Below, one piece after another: positions 35,853 to 45,647 of a stretch of DNA of 64,000 nt (within the stretch, counting starts at the first letter, position 1; every line of letters begins with the position of its first letter). The DNA is from Gymnothorax reevesii (lineage: Eukaryota; Chordata; Actinopteri; Anguilliformes; Muraenidae). The stretch covers positions 11,137,895 to 11,201,894 of the forward strand of contig CM056584.1 of the NCBI GenBank assembly GCA_029721435.1, in the 5' to 3' direction. The notes under the pieces are model-generated. The model ran no database searches, was not told the origin of the DNA, and saw only the letters and a list, made by a program, of their open reading frames with translations. The position numbers and the translations under genes were made by a program.

Positions 35853-38800
35853 TTACATGCGTGAAAGTGTATCTGGGATTACATTATCTTTTCCCCTGAT
35901 GTGAGAAATGTCCAAATCATACTCTTGCAAAAGTAAACTCCATCTCAGTAATCTTTGATTCTTGTTTTTGATCTTGTGCAAGAATGTGAGGGGATTGTGA
36001 TCACTGAAGACCTTGATGGAAGTAGCTGAACAAGTCAAATAGACTTCAAAATGTTGTAAAGCCAAAACAAGTGCCAAACATTCTTTTTCAATTGTTGAGT
36101 AGTTTTTCTGATGTTTATCAAACTTTTTGGAAAAGTAACAGACAGGATGATCTACTCCATCAGTGTCTTCTTGCAGTAAAACTGCACCTGCACCAATGTC
36201 ACTGGCATCAACTGCCAACTTGAACTCCTTTTTGAAATTGGGAGATAAGAGAACTGGTGCATTTTTGAGAATCGCTTTCAGCTGGTCAAATGAATTTTGA
36301 CATTTTTCATCCCAAACAAATTTTGCATTTTTCTTCAGTAAATTTGTCAAAGGTTCAGAGATGATAGAGAAATTTTTACAGAATTTTCTGTAGTAGCCAG
36401 CCATCCCTAGAAATCTCATGAGCTGTCTTTTAGTTGTTGGCTCAGGAAATTCAGTGATAACTTTGACTTTTGCATCAACTGGTTTGACTTGACCCTGTCC
36501 TACAACATGACCTAAGTAAACAACTGAAGCTTTACAAAAGTCACTTTTCACAAGGTTGATAGTCAGCTTGGCATCACTCACTCTCTGAAAGAAGTTTCTG
36601 ATGTAGGTGAGGTGCTCTTGGAAGCTGTCACTGGTGATGATAATATCATCGATATAGGCCTCACATCCTGGCAGTCCAGCAATCACTCTGTTTACCAGAC
36701 GTTGGAAGGTGGCTGGAGAATTTTTCATTCCAAATGGCATGACCTTGTATTGGTATAATCCATCTGGCGTGACGAAGGCAGAGATCTCCTTTGCTCTATC
36801 AGTTAGAGGGATCTGCCAGAAGCCCTTGAGGAGATCAAATTTTGTGACATACTTTGACCGTCCAACTTTGTCAATGCAGTCATCAATCCTGGGAATAGGA
36901 TATGAGTCCGTTTTTGATAAAGCATTCGCTTTTCTGTAGTCTGTCACCATTCTATATGTTCCATTGGGTTTGGGAACTAGGATGCATGGAGAACTCCAGT
37001 CACTGTAACTTGGTTCAACAAAGTCATTTTCAAGCAGATATTTGACTTCTTGTTTAAGGTATTCCTGCTTCTCTGGATTCATTCTGTAGGGATGCTGTTT
37101 TACAGGCTTGGCATCGTCTTGTAGGATGACATCATGGTAAACCAAATCAGTCCTTGATGGAACGTCAGGGAAAATGTGACTATATTCAAATATGAGCTGC
37201 TTTAGCTGCTGTTGTTGAAAAGGGTCCAGGTGGGACAACTTGCTGTCAATATTTTCAAGAATGTCTGAATTTTCAAGTTTGACTGGACCAGGTTCATTTT
37301 CTAAGGGGCAGTCACAATCTTCGGAATTTTCCAGTTCAACTGTATTTACCACATTGACTGGCTTTTGCTGTGTGTCTCTATCAATGTATTCTTTGAGCAT
37401 ATTGATGTGACACATTTGTTTTTGTTTCCTCCTTCCAGGAGTTGAAATTATGTAATTTAGATCACTGACCTTTTTGAGGACAGTGTAAGGGCCGAAATAT
37501 CGGGCTCTTAGAGGGTTTCCAGGAACTGGCAAAAGTGCAAGAACTTTGTCACCAGTTTTAAAACTTCTATCTTTTGAATGAAGGTCATATCTGGCTTTCA
37601 TTTTGCCCTGAGCTCCTTTGAGATTAGACTTAGCAAAGTCACAGGCTTTAGAGAGACGATTACGGAAGTCAGAGACATACCGAAGCAAGTTCATTGGGAC
37701 ATCATCTTCAGCCAGCAACTTTTCCTTCAGTAGCTTCAGAGGTCCACGGACTGTATGCCCAAAAACGAGCTCAAAAGGACTGAACCCAAGAGACTCCTGA
37801 ACAGCTTCACGGGCAGCAAACAGAATAAGATGAACACCTTCATCCCAATCTTTCTCTGTGTCAAGGCAGTAGGTCCTTATCATGTTCTTCAGGGTTTGAT
37901 GGAACCTCTCCAAAGCACCTTGACTCTCAGGATGGTAAGCTGATGACCTGTATTGTTTAATACCAAGCTCATGCATAACTTGTTGAAATATGCCTGACAT
38001 GAAATTTGATCCTTGATCAGACTGAATAGACTTAGGAAGACCGACAAAGCAGAAAAACTTGGTTAGAGCCTTGATGATAGTCTTCGCCTTGATATTACGA
38101 AGTGGAATTGCCTCAGGAAACCGGGTGGAAGCACACATGATAGTCAGTAAGTACTCACAACCAGACCTAGTCTTCGGCAATGGTCCAACACAGTCAATGA
38201 TGATCCGACTGAAAGGTTCTTCAAAAGCAGGAATGGGCTTAAGTCGAGCCTTTGGAATATTCTGGTTCGGCTTCCCAACCATTTGACAAGTATGACAGGA
38301 TTTGCAGTACTCCTGCACATCAGACCTCATAGAAGGCCAGAAGAAGTGGTTTCTGACACGTTGAAGGGTCTTCTTGATACCCAAATGACCTGACATAGGA
38401 TTGTCATGGGCCAGACTAAGAGTTTCTTGACGGTACGGCTTTGGAAGAACAATTTGATGGGTGATCATCCACTCTTCATCTGCAGGAACATCGGGTGGAC
38501 GCCACTTTCTCATAAGCACACCATTTTTGTAGTAAAAACAGACAGGAACTTGAGTAGCCTCTTGTTCACTTGCAGCCTGTGGTAGAAGATGCGCTAGATC
38601 ACGAGCTTGTTGTTGCTCATGAATAAGTTGTTTACGAGACAAAATGTCATGAGAATGACCTGACAAGGACAAGTCTGAAGATTTCCCAGACATCTCAGGA
38701 CTGGAAGGTTCCTGATGAAAAGACTGCCCAATGAAGGTGTCAGCCAGGTTAAAGTCCAGGTCAGCAACATCCTGAATAGGCTTTTTGGCCATAGAACGAG

Positions 38801-40535
38801 TAACTGCACATGAAGGATAGAGGTCTGGAATTTCCTCCTCTATAGAGTCAGATTCTTGATGAATCAAAGGAGTGTCAGTTACAATAGGGTAGGGCACAAC
38901 CTTATCCCCAGCAAGATCATTACCAAGAAGCAAATGAATGCCTTTGAAAGGAAGAGAAGACCTAACACCAACAGTAACAGGTCCAGAGACCAAGTCTGAT
39001 TTGAGATGAACATTATGGAGAGGTACACTTGTAAAACCACATTCTACTCCTTGAATAAGGACATTAGCCTGAGTAGACGATTTGTCCGAGAAAGGCAGAA
39101 TATCTGCAAGAATAAGAGATTGGGAAGACCCAGTATCCCTTAGAATTCGAACAGGAGCAGATGAGGAAAAATCATGTGAAAGTGAGACAGAACCATCAGT
39201 GATGAATGGCTCAAAACCCTCCATAACCGGATCAGACACAGAAGGTAGAAGATCAGGTGAACTGACCATTGATACAAGAGATTCTCCCTTTGTCAAAGCA
39301 GTTGGCTTGGTTTCTTCTCGTTGTTGTTTTTTCTTGAGAGCATAACACTCAGAAATAAGGTGACCTTGCTTTTTGCAGTAATGGCAAGACACAGAGGGTA
39401 AAAAATCAGAGGATTGCTTCTCACTGGAAGGTTTCCTTTCAGAAGTGGCCTTAGAATCATTAGAAGTGTTATTAGAAGTAGTCTTGGACTGAAACTTGCT
39501 TTGAAATTTTGAACAAGTGGATTTCTGGACAAAAGAAGACTTGTGAGTCAATGCATAACTATCAGCTAGGGTAGAAACATCTTGCAAAGTATTGGCTTGT
39601 TTTTCTTCAAGGAAAGTCTTAATATCAGGCTGGACACACCTTTTGAATTCCTCAACCAGAATAAGTTGCCTCATTTTATCAAAATCTTTTTCAACATTCA
39701 TGGAATTACACCACTGATCAAACAACTGTTCCTTTAACCTGCCAAATTCAACATGAGTTTGACTGGCTACCTTGCAAGAATTCCTAAATTTTTGCCTATA
39801 AGCCTCAGGGACTAATTCATAACCCTTCAGAATGGCAGATTTGACAAAATCATAATCAGCACACTGTTGGACAGATAACTGGTTATAGATTTTTCTAGCT
39901 TTCCCAGTAAGAACACTTTGTAACATCATTGTCCAATGCTCTTTTGGCCATTTCAAATTTTCAGCAATTTTTTCAAAATGGGTAAAGTATTGGTCAACAT
40001 CATTTTCTAAGAAAGGAGGAACAAGTTTGATATGTTTAACCACATCAAAATGATCAGAAAGTCCAGAAGATTTTGGAACAGTACCTGCTTCTATTCTCTT
40101 CATTTCCAATTTGTACTGCATTCTTTTTTCTTCTAGTTCTTTCTCCAATCTTCTTTCTTCCATTTCTTTCTCCAACCTTCTTTCCTCCAGTTCTCTTTCC
40201 TTCTCCCTCTCCAGCCTTCTCTCCTCCAGTTCTCTTTCCTTCTCCAACCTTCTCTCTTCCAGCTCTAGTTGTTTTTGGCGCAGCTGGAATTCAAGCCTTT
40301 GCAGCTCCGTTGCAGGCACTTCCACAGCTTTAATTAATTCTGCTGCTTCTTCCCCAAAGATATCTTCATCGATGAAGTGTTGCACCAAAATGTTGAATAT
40401 TTCTTGTTTCTTCATTGATGACTTCACATCAGATAATCCAAGGGTTGAGGCTATTTGTAGCAAGTCCTTCTTCTTTGCCAACAAAATTAATTCCTGGGTT
40501 GGAGTTTTCAAAAAACTTTTCACATCAAAAGTCAT
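35853..40535 (-). CDS. Gag-Pol polyprotein, Gmr1-type (integrase before reverse transcriptase)
   Basis: One 1560-codon frame makes the particle protein and the enzymes that copy and insert the element. In order: an N-terminal helical region; a charged coiled coil with ELEERRLEKE repeats (about 86-150); and a capsid region (about 243-335) resembling a SCAN domain, which is thought to derive from Gmr1-like Gag. Next are a CCHC knuckle (C384, C387, H392, C397); a retropepsin with DTGS at 467-470; and an integrase with HHCC zinc site (H710, H717, C747, C750), catalytic D781, D840, E876 and a GPY motif near 1015. Then come a reverse transcriptase with YIDD at 1294-1297 and an RNase H with D1443, E1483, D1512, D1555. 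There is no stop, frameshift or missing catalytic residue. Gag and Pol share a frame without a stop between them, so their ratio must be set some other way. Confidence 0.96.
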   Translation of the reverse strand: MTFDVKSFLKTPTQELILLAKKKDLLQIASTLGLSDVKSSMKKQEIFNILVQHFIDEDIFGEEAAELIKAVEVPATELQRLEFQLRQKQLELEERRLEKERELEERRLEREKERELEERRLEKEMEERRLEKELEEKRMQYKLEMKRIEAGTVPKSSGLSDHFDVVKHIKLVPPFLENDVDQYFTHFEKIAENLKWPKEHWTMMLQSVLTGKARKIYNQLSVQQCADYDFVKSAILKGYELVPEAYRQKFRNSCKVASQTHVEFGRLKEQLFDQWCNSMNVEKDFDKMRQLILVEEFKRCVQPDIKTFLEEKQANTLQDVSTLADSYALTHKSSFVQKSTCSKFQSKFQSKTTSNNTSNDSKATSERKPSSEKQSSDFLPSVSCHYCKKQGHLISECYALKKKQQREETKPTALTKGESLVSMVSSPDLLPSVSDPVMEGFEPFITDGSVSLSHDFSSSAPVRILRDTGSSQSLILADILPFSDKSSTQANVLIQGVECGFTSVPLHNVHLKSDLVSGPVTVGVRSSLPFKGIHLLLGNDLAGDKVVPYPIVTDTPLIHQESDSIEEEIPDLYPSCAVTRSMAKKPIQDVADLDFNLADTFIGQSFHQEPSSPEMSGKSSDLSLSGHSHDILSRKQLIHEQQQARDLAHLLPQAASEQEATQVPVCFYYKNGVLMRKWRPPDVPADEEWMITHQIVLPKPYRQETLSLAHDNPMSGHLGIKKTLQRVRNHFFWPSMRSDVQEYCKSCHTCQMVGKPNQNIPKARLKPIPAFEEPFSRIIIDCVGPLPKTRSGCEYLLTIMCASTRFPEAIPLRNIKAKTIIKALTKFFCFVGLPKSIQSDQGSNFMSGIFQQVMHELGIKQYRSSAYHPESQGALERFHQTLKNMIRTYCLDTEKDWDEGVHLILFAAREAVQESLGFSPFELVFGHTVRGPLKLLKEKLLAEDDVPMNLLRYVSDFRNRLSKACDFAKSNLKGAQGKMKARYDLHSKDRSFKTGDKVLALLPVPGNPLRARYFGPYTVLKKVSDLNYIISTPGRRKQKQMCHINMLKEYIDRDTQQKPVNVVNTVELENSEDCDCPLENEPGPVKLENSDILENIDSKLSHLDPFQQQQLKQLIFEYSHIFPDVPSRTDLVYHDVILQDDAKPVKQHPYRMNPEKQEYLKQEVKYLLENDFVEPSYSDWSSPCILVPKPNGTYRMVTDYRKANALSKTDSYPIPRIDDCIDKVGRSKYVTKFDLLKGFWQIPLTDRAKEISAFVTPDGLYQYKVMPFGMKNSPATFQRLVNRVIAGLPGCEAYIDDIIITSDSFQEHLTYIRNFFQRVSDAKLTINLVKSDFCKASVVYLGHVVGQGQVKPVDAKVKVITEFPEPTTKRQLMRFLGMAGYYRKFCKNFSIISEPLTNLLKKNAKFVWDEKCQNSFDQLKAILKNAPVLLSPNFKKEFKLAVDASDIGAGAVLLQEDTDGVDHPVCYFSKKFDKHQKNYSTIEKECLALVLALQHFEVYLTCSATSIKVFSDHNPLTFLHKIKNKNQRLLRWSLLLQEYDLDISHIRGKDNVIPDTLSRM

Positions 40536-40591
40536 GATTGCTGGTTTTTAAACTAGTCAAAAGATTTAAAATAATAATCTTCGGTGAATCC

Positions 40592-40610
40592 AATCTCGGT
40601 GGAACCTCCA
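40592..40610 (-). other. Primer binding site, tRNA-Gln
   Basis: The plus-strand text AATCTCGGTGGAACCTCCA equals the 3' end of vertebrate tRNA-Gln including CCA, so the element strand is complementary to it over 19 bases. It lies three bases inside the 5' LTR. The tRNA identity comes from known tRNA-Gln acceptor sequences recalled, not searched. Confidence 0.85.
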
Positions 40611-40613
40611 ATT

Positions 40614-41078
40614 TGTTATGACTTGGAAAAATCACAACAAAGAAAACTGGCCAGTACAACTAAAACAAATTTATTCTTTACAAAAAAAAGTTGCACAAAA
40701 AATATCCACTATTTAAATTCTCTAATAACACTCTGCCACTATTTAACTGTTGCCAAAACAAAACTCTGGTCTGCTCTCTTCTGCTGTCTGCTCTCTTTGT
40801 TGTCAGTCTCTCCTGTGCTTAATATCACAGCCTTTTTATAGTCTAGCAACCTTCCAGAAAGATCCACAGGATTCTAGGGAAATCCCGCCCCCTCCAAGCA
40901 GGAAAGTGCCAGAAGCTTCGAGAAATTACTAGACTTTTCTTAATGATTTTACAAGTACGCCACCAGATGGTGCCAATGAACAAAATAAATATAGCTGACC
41001 AGCAAGGCAGCAAAACAGCACGTAACAAACTTCATTTACAAATGGAATATAATGCTGTACAAAATTATCATACATAAC

Positions 41079-41079
<1 letters not shown>
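40614..41079 (-). repeat. 5' LTR of the Gmr1-type element
   Basis: 466 bp, TGTTATG to CATAACA, without visible difference from the 3' LTR. It carries the element promoter (TATA box 40831-40840) and a minus-strand AATAAA at 40670-40675. The Gag-Pol start codon lies 78 bases beyond the LTR. Confidence 0.95.
40831..40840 (-). promoter_or_regulatory. LTR TATA box
   Basis: TATAAAAAGG on the minus strand, about 165 bases before the AATAAA signal of the same LTR, as expected for a U3-R layout. RNA would start roughly 25-30 bases downstream, near 40800. Confidence 0.7.

Positions 41080-41117
<38 letters not shown>
41080..41117. repeat. CA microsatellite split by two transposon insertions
   Basis: A (CA)n run lies directly between the retrotransposon and the fold-back element. 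It continues the CA run at 35175-35183 and at 41963-41976, so one ancestral microsatellite received both insertions. Confidence 0.85.
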
Positions 41118-41962
41118 CAGGGGCGAAGCTAGAACAGGGAATTGGGGTGGCACAGACACGTCCCTTTATGACAATTAGGATAGTCCTGGCTAGTTCTCAA
41201 TTATTTTTCTTTATTGACGCGTTTTCCAATTATTGTAATAGGCAACTGAAGACACGGTTTCTCATGCGATCTAACAGCGATGAAGTCATGGGGTAAATTC
41301 CGTAAAACTGAGAATTGGGGTGGATGTAACATCTGTTTTAAAGAATTATTAGTCCTGACCTGTTCGCAGTCATTTTCATGATTAACAAAACGTTCACTCC
41401 CAGAGCGCTCCGCACTTAACAGGTGCGGCTTGTTCTCCCCGATTAGGTAAGACGACAATCATTCATCTGCAAACGTTTGCTTAATTTAACTCAACGTTAT
41501 TCAAAATTACCCCCGGTATTGAGTGGAAAAAAAGTGGCACTTGGCGGTGAAATAGGCTATAAAAAGCATGCGGCTCAATTTGACTTTGATTTAAATTATG
41601 CAAACGTGTCCAGATGAATGATTGTGGTCTTACCTAATCGGGGAGAACAAGCAGCACCTGTTAAGTGCGGAGCGCTCTCGGAGTGAACATTTTGTTAATC
41701 ATGAAAATGACTGCGAACAGGTCAGGACTAATAATTCTTTAAATCAGATGTTACGCCCACCCCAATTCTCAGTTTTACAGAATTTACCCCATGACTTCAT
41801 CGCTGTTAGATCGCATGAGAAACCGTGTGTTCAGTTGCCTATTACAATAATTGGAAAACGCGTCAATAAAGAAAAATAATTGAGAACTAGCCAGGACTAT
41901 CCTAATTGTCATAAAGGGACGTGTCTGTGCCACCCCAATTCCCGGTTCTAGCTTTGCCCCTG
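41118..41962. mobile_element. hAT-like fold-back element with ~370-bp inverted arms
   Basis: Arms 41118-41487 and 41593-41962 are nearly identical reverse complements around a 105-bp centre. The termini CAGGGGCGAAGCTAGAAC and its mirror match the CAGGGGCGG start typical of hAT elements. The flanking 8-mers ACACACAG and ACACACAC would fit an 8-bp duplication in the CA run, but low complexity makes this weak. Each arm has an 85-codon frame. The arms differ at about nine places in that frame and almost all change the amino acid, so it is not a maintained gene. No transposase is present. Confidence 0.85.
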
Positions 41963-43115
41963 ACACACACACACACCCCGTTCACACTCTCACTCACACC
42001 ATCTTAAATGAAGGATATTCAGACCCGTATTTGTGCTGTGATGGTGTAAAAGTAACACCATAAAAGGTGTTAAAATTCAGTTTCCTCTGTCAGTCTTTCT
42101 CAGACTAAGGGCTACTCAGTCATGCATTTCCACCAATACACCCTAAAACAATAAACTAGTGCATTACAGATGCGGAGCAGCGCCGTACCCTACAGCACCC
42201 AAAAACTCTGAGTCATCTGTCGACATCTATACTCTGTTCTCCCCTTCTACATCTGTCCTTCCGCACTCCTCTACGATCTCTCTCCTCGTGGCACCGGAAC
42301 AGGTGTCCTGACCATCCCTACCTGAAGTCCCACCCCAAACACACACCTGCACCAGGTTCTCACTGTTCAACACCGCGGTGTGTGTTTGTGAGATTAAAGT
42401 CTTTAATCCGCTCCTCTCTCACTCTTTCACCCTCGTACGCATTTTCCCTCACATTCCTCCTTCGCTTCTATCCCTCTCGTGGTGCGTCCCATCTTTCGAT
42501 CACTGCTACTATCCCTCCATCTCTCAGGGTGCATCCTACATTCCTCCAGTCCTCTCCCCTTCAAATCCATTTCGTTTCAAATAGGAAAAGGAGACAAGTG
42601 AAGAAAGCGGAGGTGTGATTTTTTTTGCAGGTAAATTAAATTCAGTTTAATTTGATATGATATCTCTAAAATTAGTCAGAAAAAATGTATCGTTTCTCAT
42701 TTTTCAGGTTTTCGCAGTAGCGTACGACAATCTGACTATGCGTTCAGGTGCATGAAAATAACTTTTTTTGTGACTCTTTTGCAATAGCTTGTCTGCCCAC
42801 ATTAATTCAAGAGCTACTTCATTCTGATAGCTGTACGCAGCCTGACAGAACGAGCTACCTAATGTCAATCACACTTCAAACGGTGTTAGTCTCCTCTGAT
42901 ATATACTGAGCTACTATACCGAGAATTTGTTAGGGCTGCTTGTTTGACGTGTGAAGCTGTGTCAGACTAGTCCGATCAGAGGAGCTACGGGCAGGTCATC
43001 CTGAGCTGGGACACAAACGGTCAGAACAGAGGACAGTTTTGACAGACGTCCCCGCTGATCCCTTCCTTCTGCAGTCTGGCTACTTCTCCCCGTCTCAAAC
43101 ACCCCCACCCCTCAC

Positions 43116-43324
43116 CGGACGGACAGGACCAGGGACAGGAGCTCCAGCAGGGCGGCGCCAGCAGCGAGGGCCAGCGCCGCGGTGGGCGGGGTGAAGCCGG
43201 TCAGCAGCGGCCGCAGGAAGCAGGCCAGGGCCAGCACCAGGAACACAGCGCAGGAGAGAGAGACGTCCAGCAGGGAACTGAACAAGGGGCTCGCCACCGT
43301 TAGGACTGGAGCCTGCAGCTCCAC
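43116..43324 (-). CDS. adcy9: Adenylate cyclase 9, start of second membrane block
   Basis: It encodes VELQAPVLTVASPLFSSLLD, then a first helix (LSCAVFLVLALACFLRPLL) and a second (PPTAALALAAGAALLELLSLVLSV). ASPxFSSLLDV is conserved in AC9. The acceptor is CTCCTCAG before GTGGAG and the donor CG/GTGAGG. It is 209 bp, starts in phase 0 and ends with two bases (CG) completed in exon 34751-34910. The following intron (34911-43115, 8.2 kb) holds the retrotransposon, the fold-back element and, at 42000-43080, sequence with no recognisable feature. Confidence 0.95.
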
Positions 43325-43976
43325 CTGAGGAGGGGTGGGAGACAGGGAGAAAAACAGAGGGGTAGATGGACGGACAGTTGACAGGGTGGAGAGGGTGATA
43401 AAGAGAGAGGGAGGAAGGATATTTAGGGAATGTGAGTGAAGGGATAAAAAGAGAAGAGGGAAGACAGGTGGAAGGATGAAACGATTAAAGGGGTAAATGT
43501 ATTGCACACAGAAATAATGACACGAATTTCACAAATCTGTGCTGAAAACAAAGGAATGATTCAGTTAAGTGAACTCCCCAGGAGGACGTCCTGTGCGGAG
43601 GACAGCAGAATGTACCGTAGTACCTACAATCAGCCAGCAGAGAGCAGCGCAGGGTAAGAACACGCAGTCACCACCTACTTTGCACTGCTGTCTACCTACT
43701 GCAGTCCTGCCAGGACACATCTAGTCCTGTGTTTGTCTGCGCATGTTTGTTTGCCCAAATGCACGCGAGTGTGAATCGACAACGACGTCTCCACAGCTGC
43801 GTTTGGTTGTATTTGAAGGAAATACACTGGGACTCAGGGCAGCACAGAGAGGGGAACTCAGAGACAGAATAACGAGGACAGACTGAGGAGGGAACAGGGG
43901 GACAGAGAGGACAGACTCAGGGGACCAGGGAAGAGACACTGATGGGGACACGAGGAGGAGCGCATGAGGGACCCAC

Positions 43977-44079
43977 CTCCTCCCGGTAGCTTCTCCGGTA
44001 GGCCGACTCCAAACTCTTTTCCAGGAAATTGAGGCCCAGTTTGTTGATGGGGGGCTTGAAGAAATAATCCTTCATCAGG
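43977..44079 (-). CDS. adcy9: Adenylate cyclase 9, linker exon (MKDYFFKPPIN)
   Basis: It encodes LMKDYFFKPPINKLGLNFLE then KSLESAYRRSYREE, the strongly conserved segment between the C1b linker and the second membrane block. The acceptor is CGTGCAG before CCTGATG and the donor GAG/GTGGGT. The first base C completes a Ser codon begun as AG in exon 45178-45434, giving the conserved KEDSLMKDYF; the exon ends on a codon boundary. The introns on both sides (43325-43976 and 44080-45177) show no gene. Confidence 0.96.
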
Positions 44080-45177
44080 CTGCACGGACGGACAGACATG
44101 GTGAAAAGGTGACGGAGGAACAGAGGAGACGGAGGGAGAGACAAACAGCAGGGACATGAGGAAAAGACTGAAAGGAGTGATTGAACGACAGAGGAAAATT
44201 AACTACAAGGGATCAATACAGAAAACTTGGCTTGGGGAACAGGACAGGCCCGAACACCAAATAAATAAATAACACAATTTTACTCCCTGTCCAGACCGCT
44301 ATATTTGGTCCACAAAGGTTAAGTGAAGAAAATTTAGCCAGACAGCATTGGTGAAGATCCCTGTTCCTAAATCTGCCACTAATTTGGCTTTTATTTTGAC
44401 CCAGATTCACTGGACTTCGCCAATTAGCAGCACAGTAAGGTCTCCAGCTGCACGAGGTGCTGCTCAGAAGGCCACCGCCGCCACTGCATTTAACCTGTTC
44501 CACTGGGCATGTCTGTTGAGTTGTCAGTTTCTCACCGACTTCCAGGTTTCGTTCAGGCTTATTTTTTATGAAAGGCTTCTTCGGGTCATATGGAAGCCCT
44601 TTGCACTGTCAACTAGAGTCTGAAGAGAAGCAGACATAATCAAAGCGTCACGTATGTGTAGTAAGTTAGTGGATATTGGAGCCCTGTAATGTGCTTTCTA
44701 TTTATTAGTCTGTCTCATTGCTAGCCAGGCTACTTACCATGGTTTTTGATAGCCTATACCTTGTAGCATGAATAACCTGTTTTAATTCATGATGTGAATG
44801 ACTAAGGTGTGCTCCATATATCAGCAAGCAACCAATTCAAATGCACATTCAGTGAGGGATTGTGCTCGCTCAACGCCAGTAGTTGAAGTTTGTGGATTTA
44901 TTTTACGTAGCTGCAGTCATTTAACATGATGTTACAAAAACAATGTCAGGTGTGCAGCACCTTGCGTTGAGGGCAACGGCAGTAACACTGTGCCGATACA
45001 ACACGATGAGAACCGGTGCAGTCAGCTACAGCGATGGAGCAGGGCACCAAGTGTGAAAACCTACAAAGTGTTGGATCAGTTAGAACCAGGTGGGTCACCT
45101 CAGAGTAACGTTTTCTGCAACTGTCACCATCGTTTGAGCCAAGTTACTGACCCCACCCCATGCCCAACACCCCTCAC

Positions 45178-45434
45178 CTGTCCTCCTTTATGACATCAAC
45201 AAAGTGGGCGTCGCTCCGCTCGCGGAAGTTCTTCGAGCGCAGCGGGATGAGGGCGGAGTGGTCCATGGTGGCCACGCCCCCTCGCCCGCCCCCGGTCCCT
45301 CCCCCGGCCCCGCCCCAGTTCTTCTCCTTCACCTGCAGCATCTCGCAGAGGGAGGTCTGACTGCTGGTGACCGCCTCCTCCATGCGGGGGCTGAGGAGGC
45401 CGTTTATTGCCTTCGCGCTCCGCCTCGCGGGCAC
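45178..45434 (-). CDS. adcy9: Adenylate cyclase 9, C1b linker exon with Gly-rich insert
   Basis: It encodes VPARRSAKAINGLLSPRMEE, the conserved SSQTSLCEMLQVKEKNWGG, a Gly-rich stretch of about 16 residues, then DHSALIPLRSKNFRERSDAH and FVDVIKED. NGLLSP, SQTSLCEMLQ and DAHFVDVIKED are AC9 signatures; mammalian AC9 lacks the Gly-rich run. The acceptor is CCCACAG before GTGCCC and the donor AG/GTGAGG. It is 257 bp, phase 0, and leaves AG for the next exon. This cytoplasmic region joins the first catalytic half to the second membrane block. Confidence 0.96.
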
Positions 45435-45647
45435 CTGTGGGCCCGACATGCAGGTGAGCGTTTCGCAGGAGACGCAGGAGTCACGTTAATAGCATGAGTA
45501 GCGAGACGGTAACAGTGAGAGTTTAAAGAGAGAGGCGGGAATCATCGGCTCTGTTCCAGAGCGCATGCGGTCGAACGGAAGTGAAACGCTGAATCTGCGT
45601 CAGTCGACACGGGCGTGTGGAACGGGACATTGGTCAATGCCAGGTAA

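Larger units (their letters stand above)
35184..41079 (-). mobile_element. Complete Gmr1-type Ty3/gypsy LTR retrotransposon
   Basis: The 5896-bp element has LTRs at 35184-35649 and 40614-41079, a tRNA-Gln primer site, one Gag-Pol frame and a polypurine tract, all oriented right to left. The flanks give ACAC on both sides (35180-35183, 41080-41083), a plausible 4-bp target duplication, though it lies in a CA repeat and is ambiguous. Gag-protease-integrase-RT-RNase H is the unusual order of the Gmr1 group, first described in cod; ordinary gypsy elements have integrase last. Identical LTRs and an open frame point to a very recent insertion. It sits in an adcy9 intron, in the same orientation as the gene. 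Confidence 0.95.

Noticed and set aside
41201..41879. Two 85-codon frames, one in each arm of the fold-back element, with nearly the same protein
   Set aside because: They are mirror images of the arms. Of about nine base differences between them, almost all change the amino acid, which is opposite to what a maintained gene would show.
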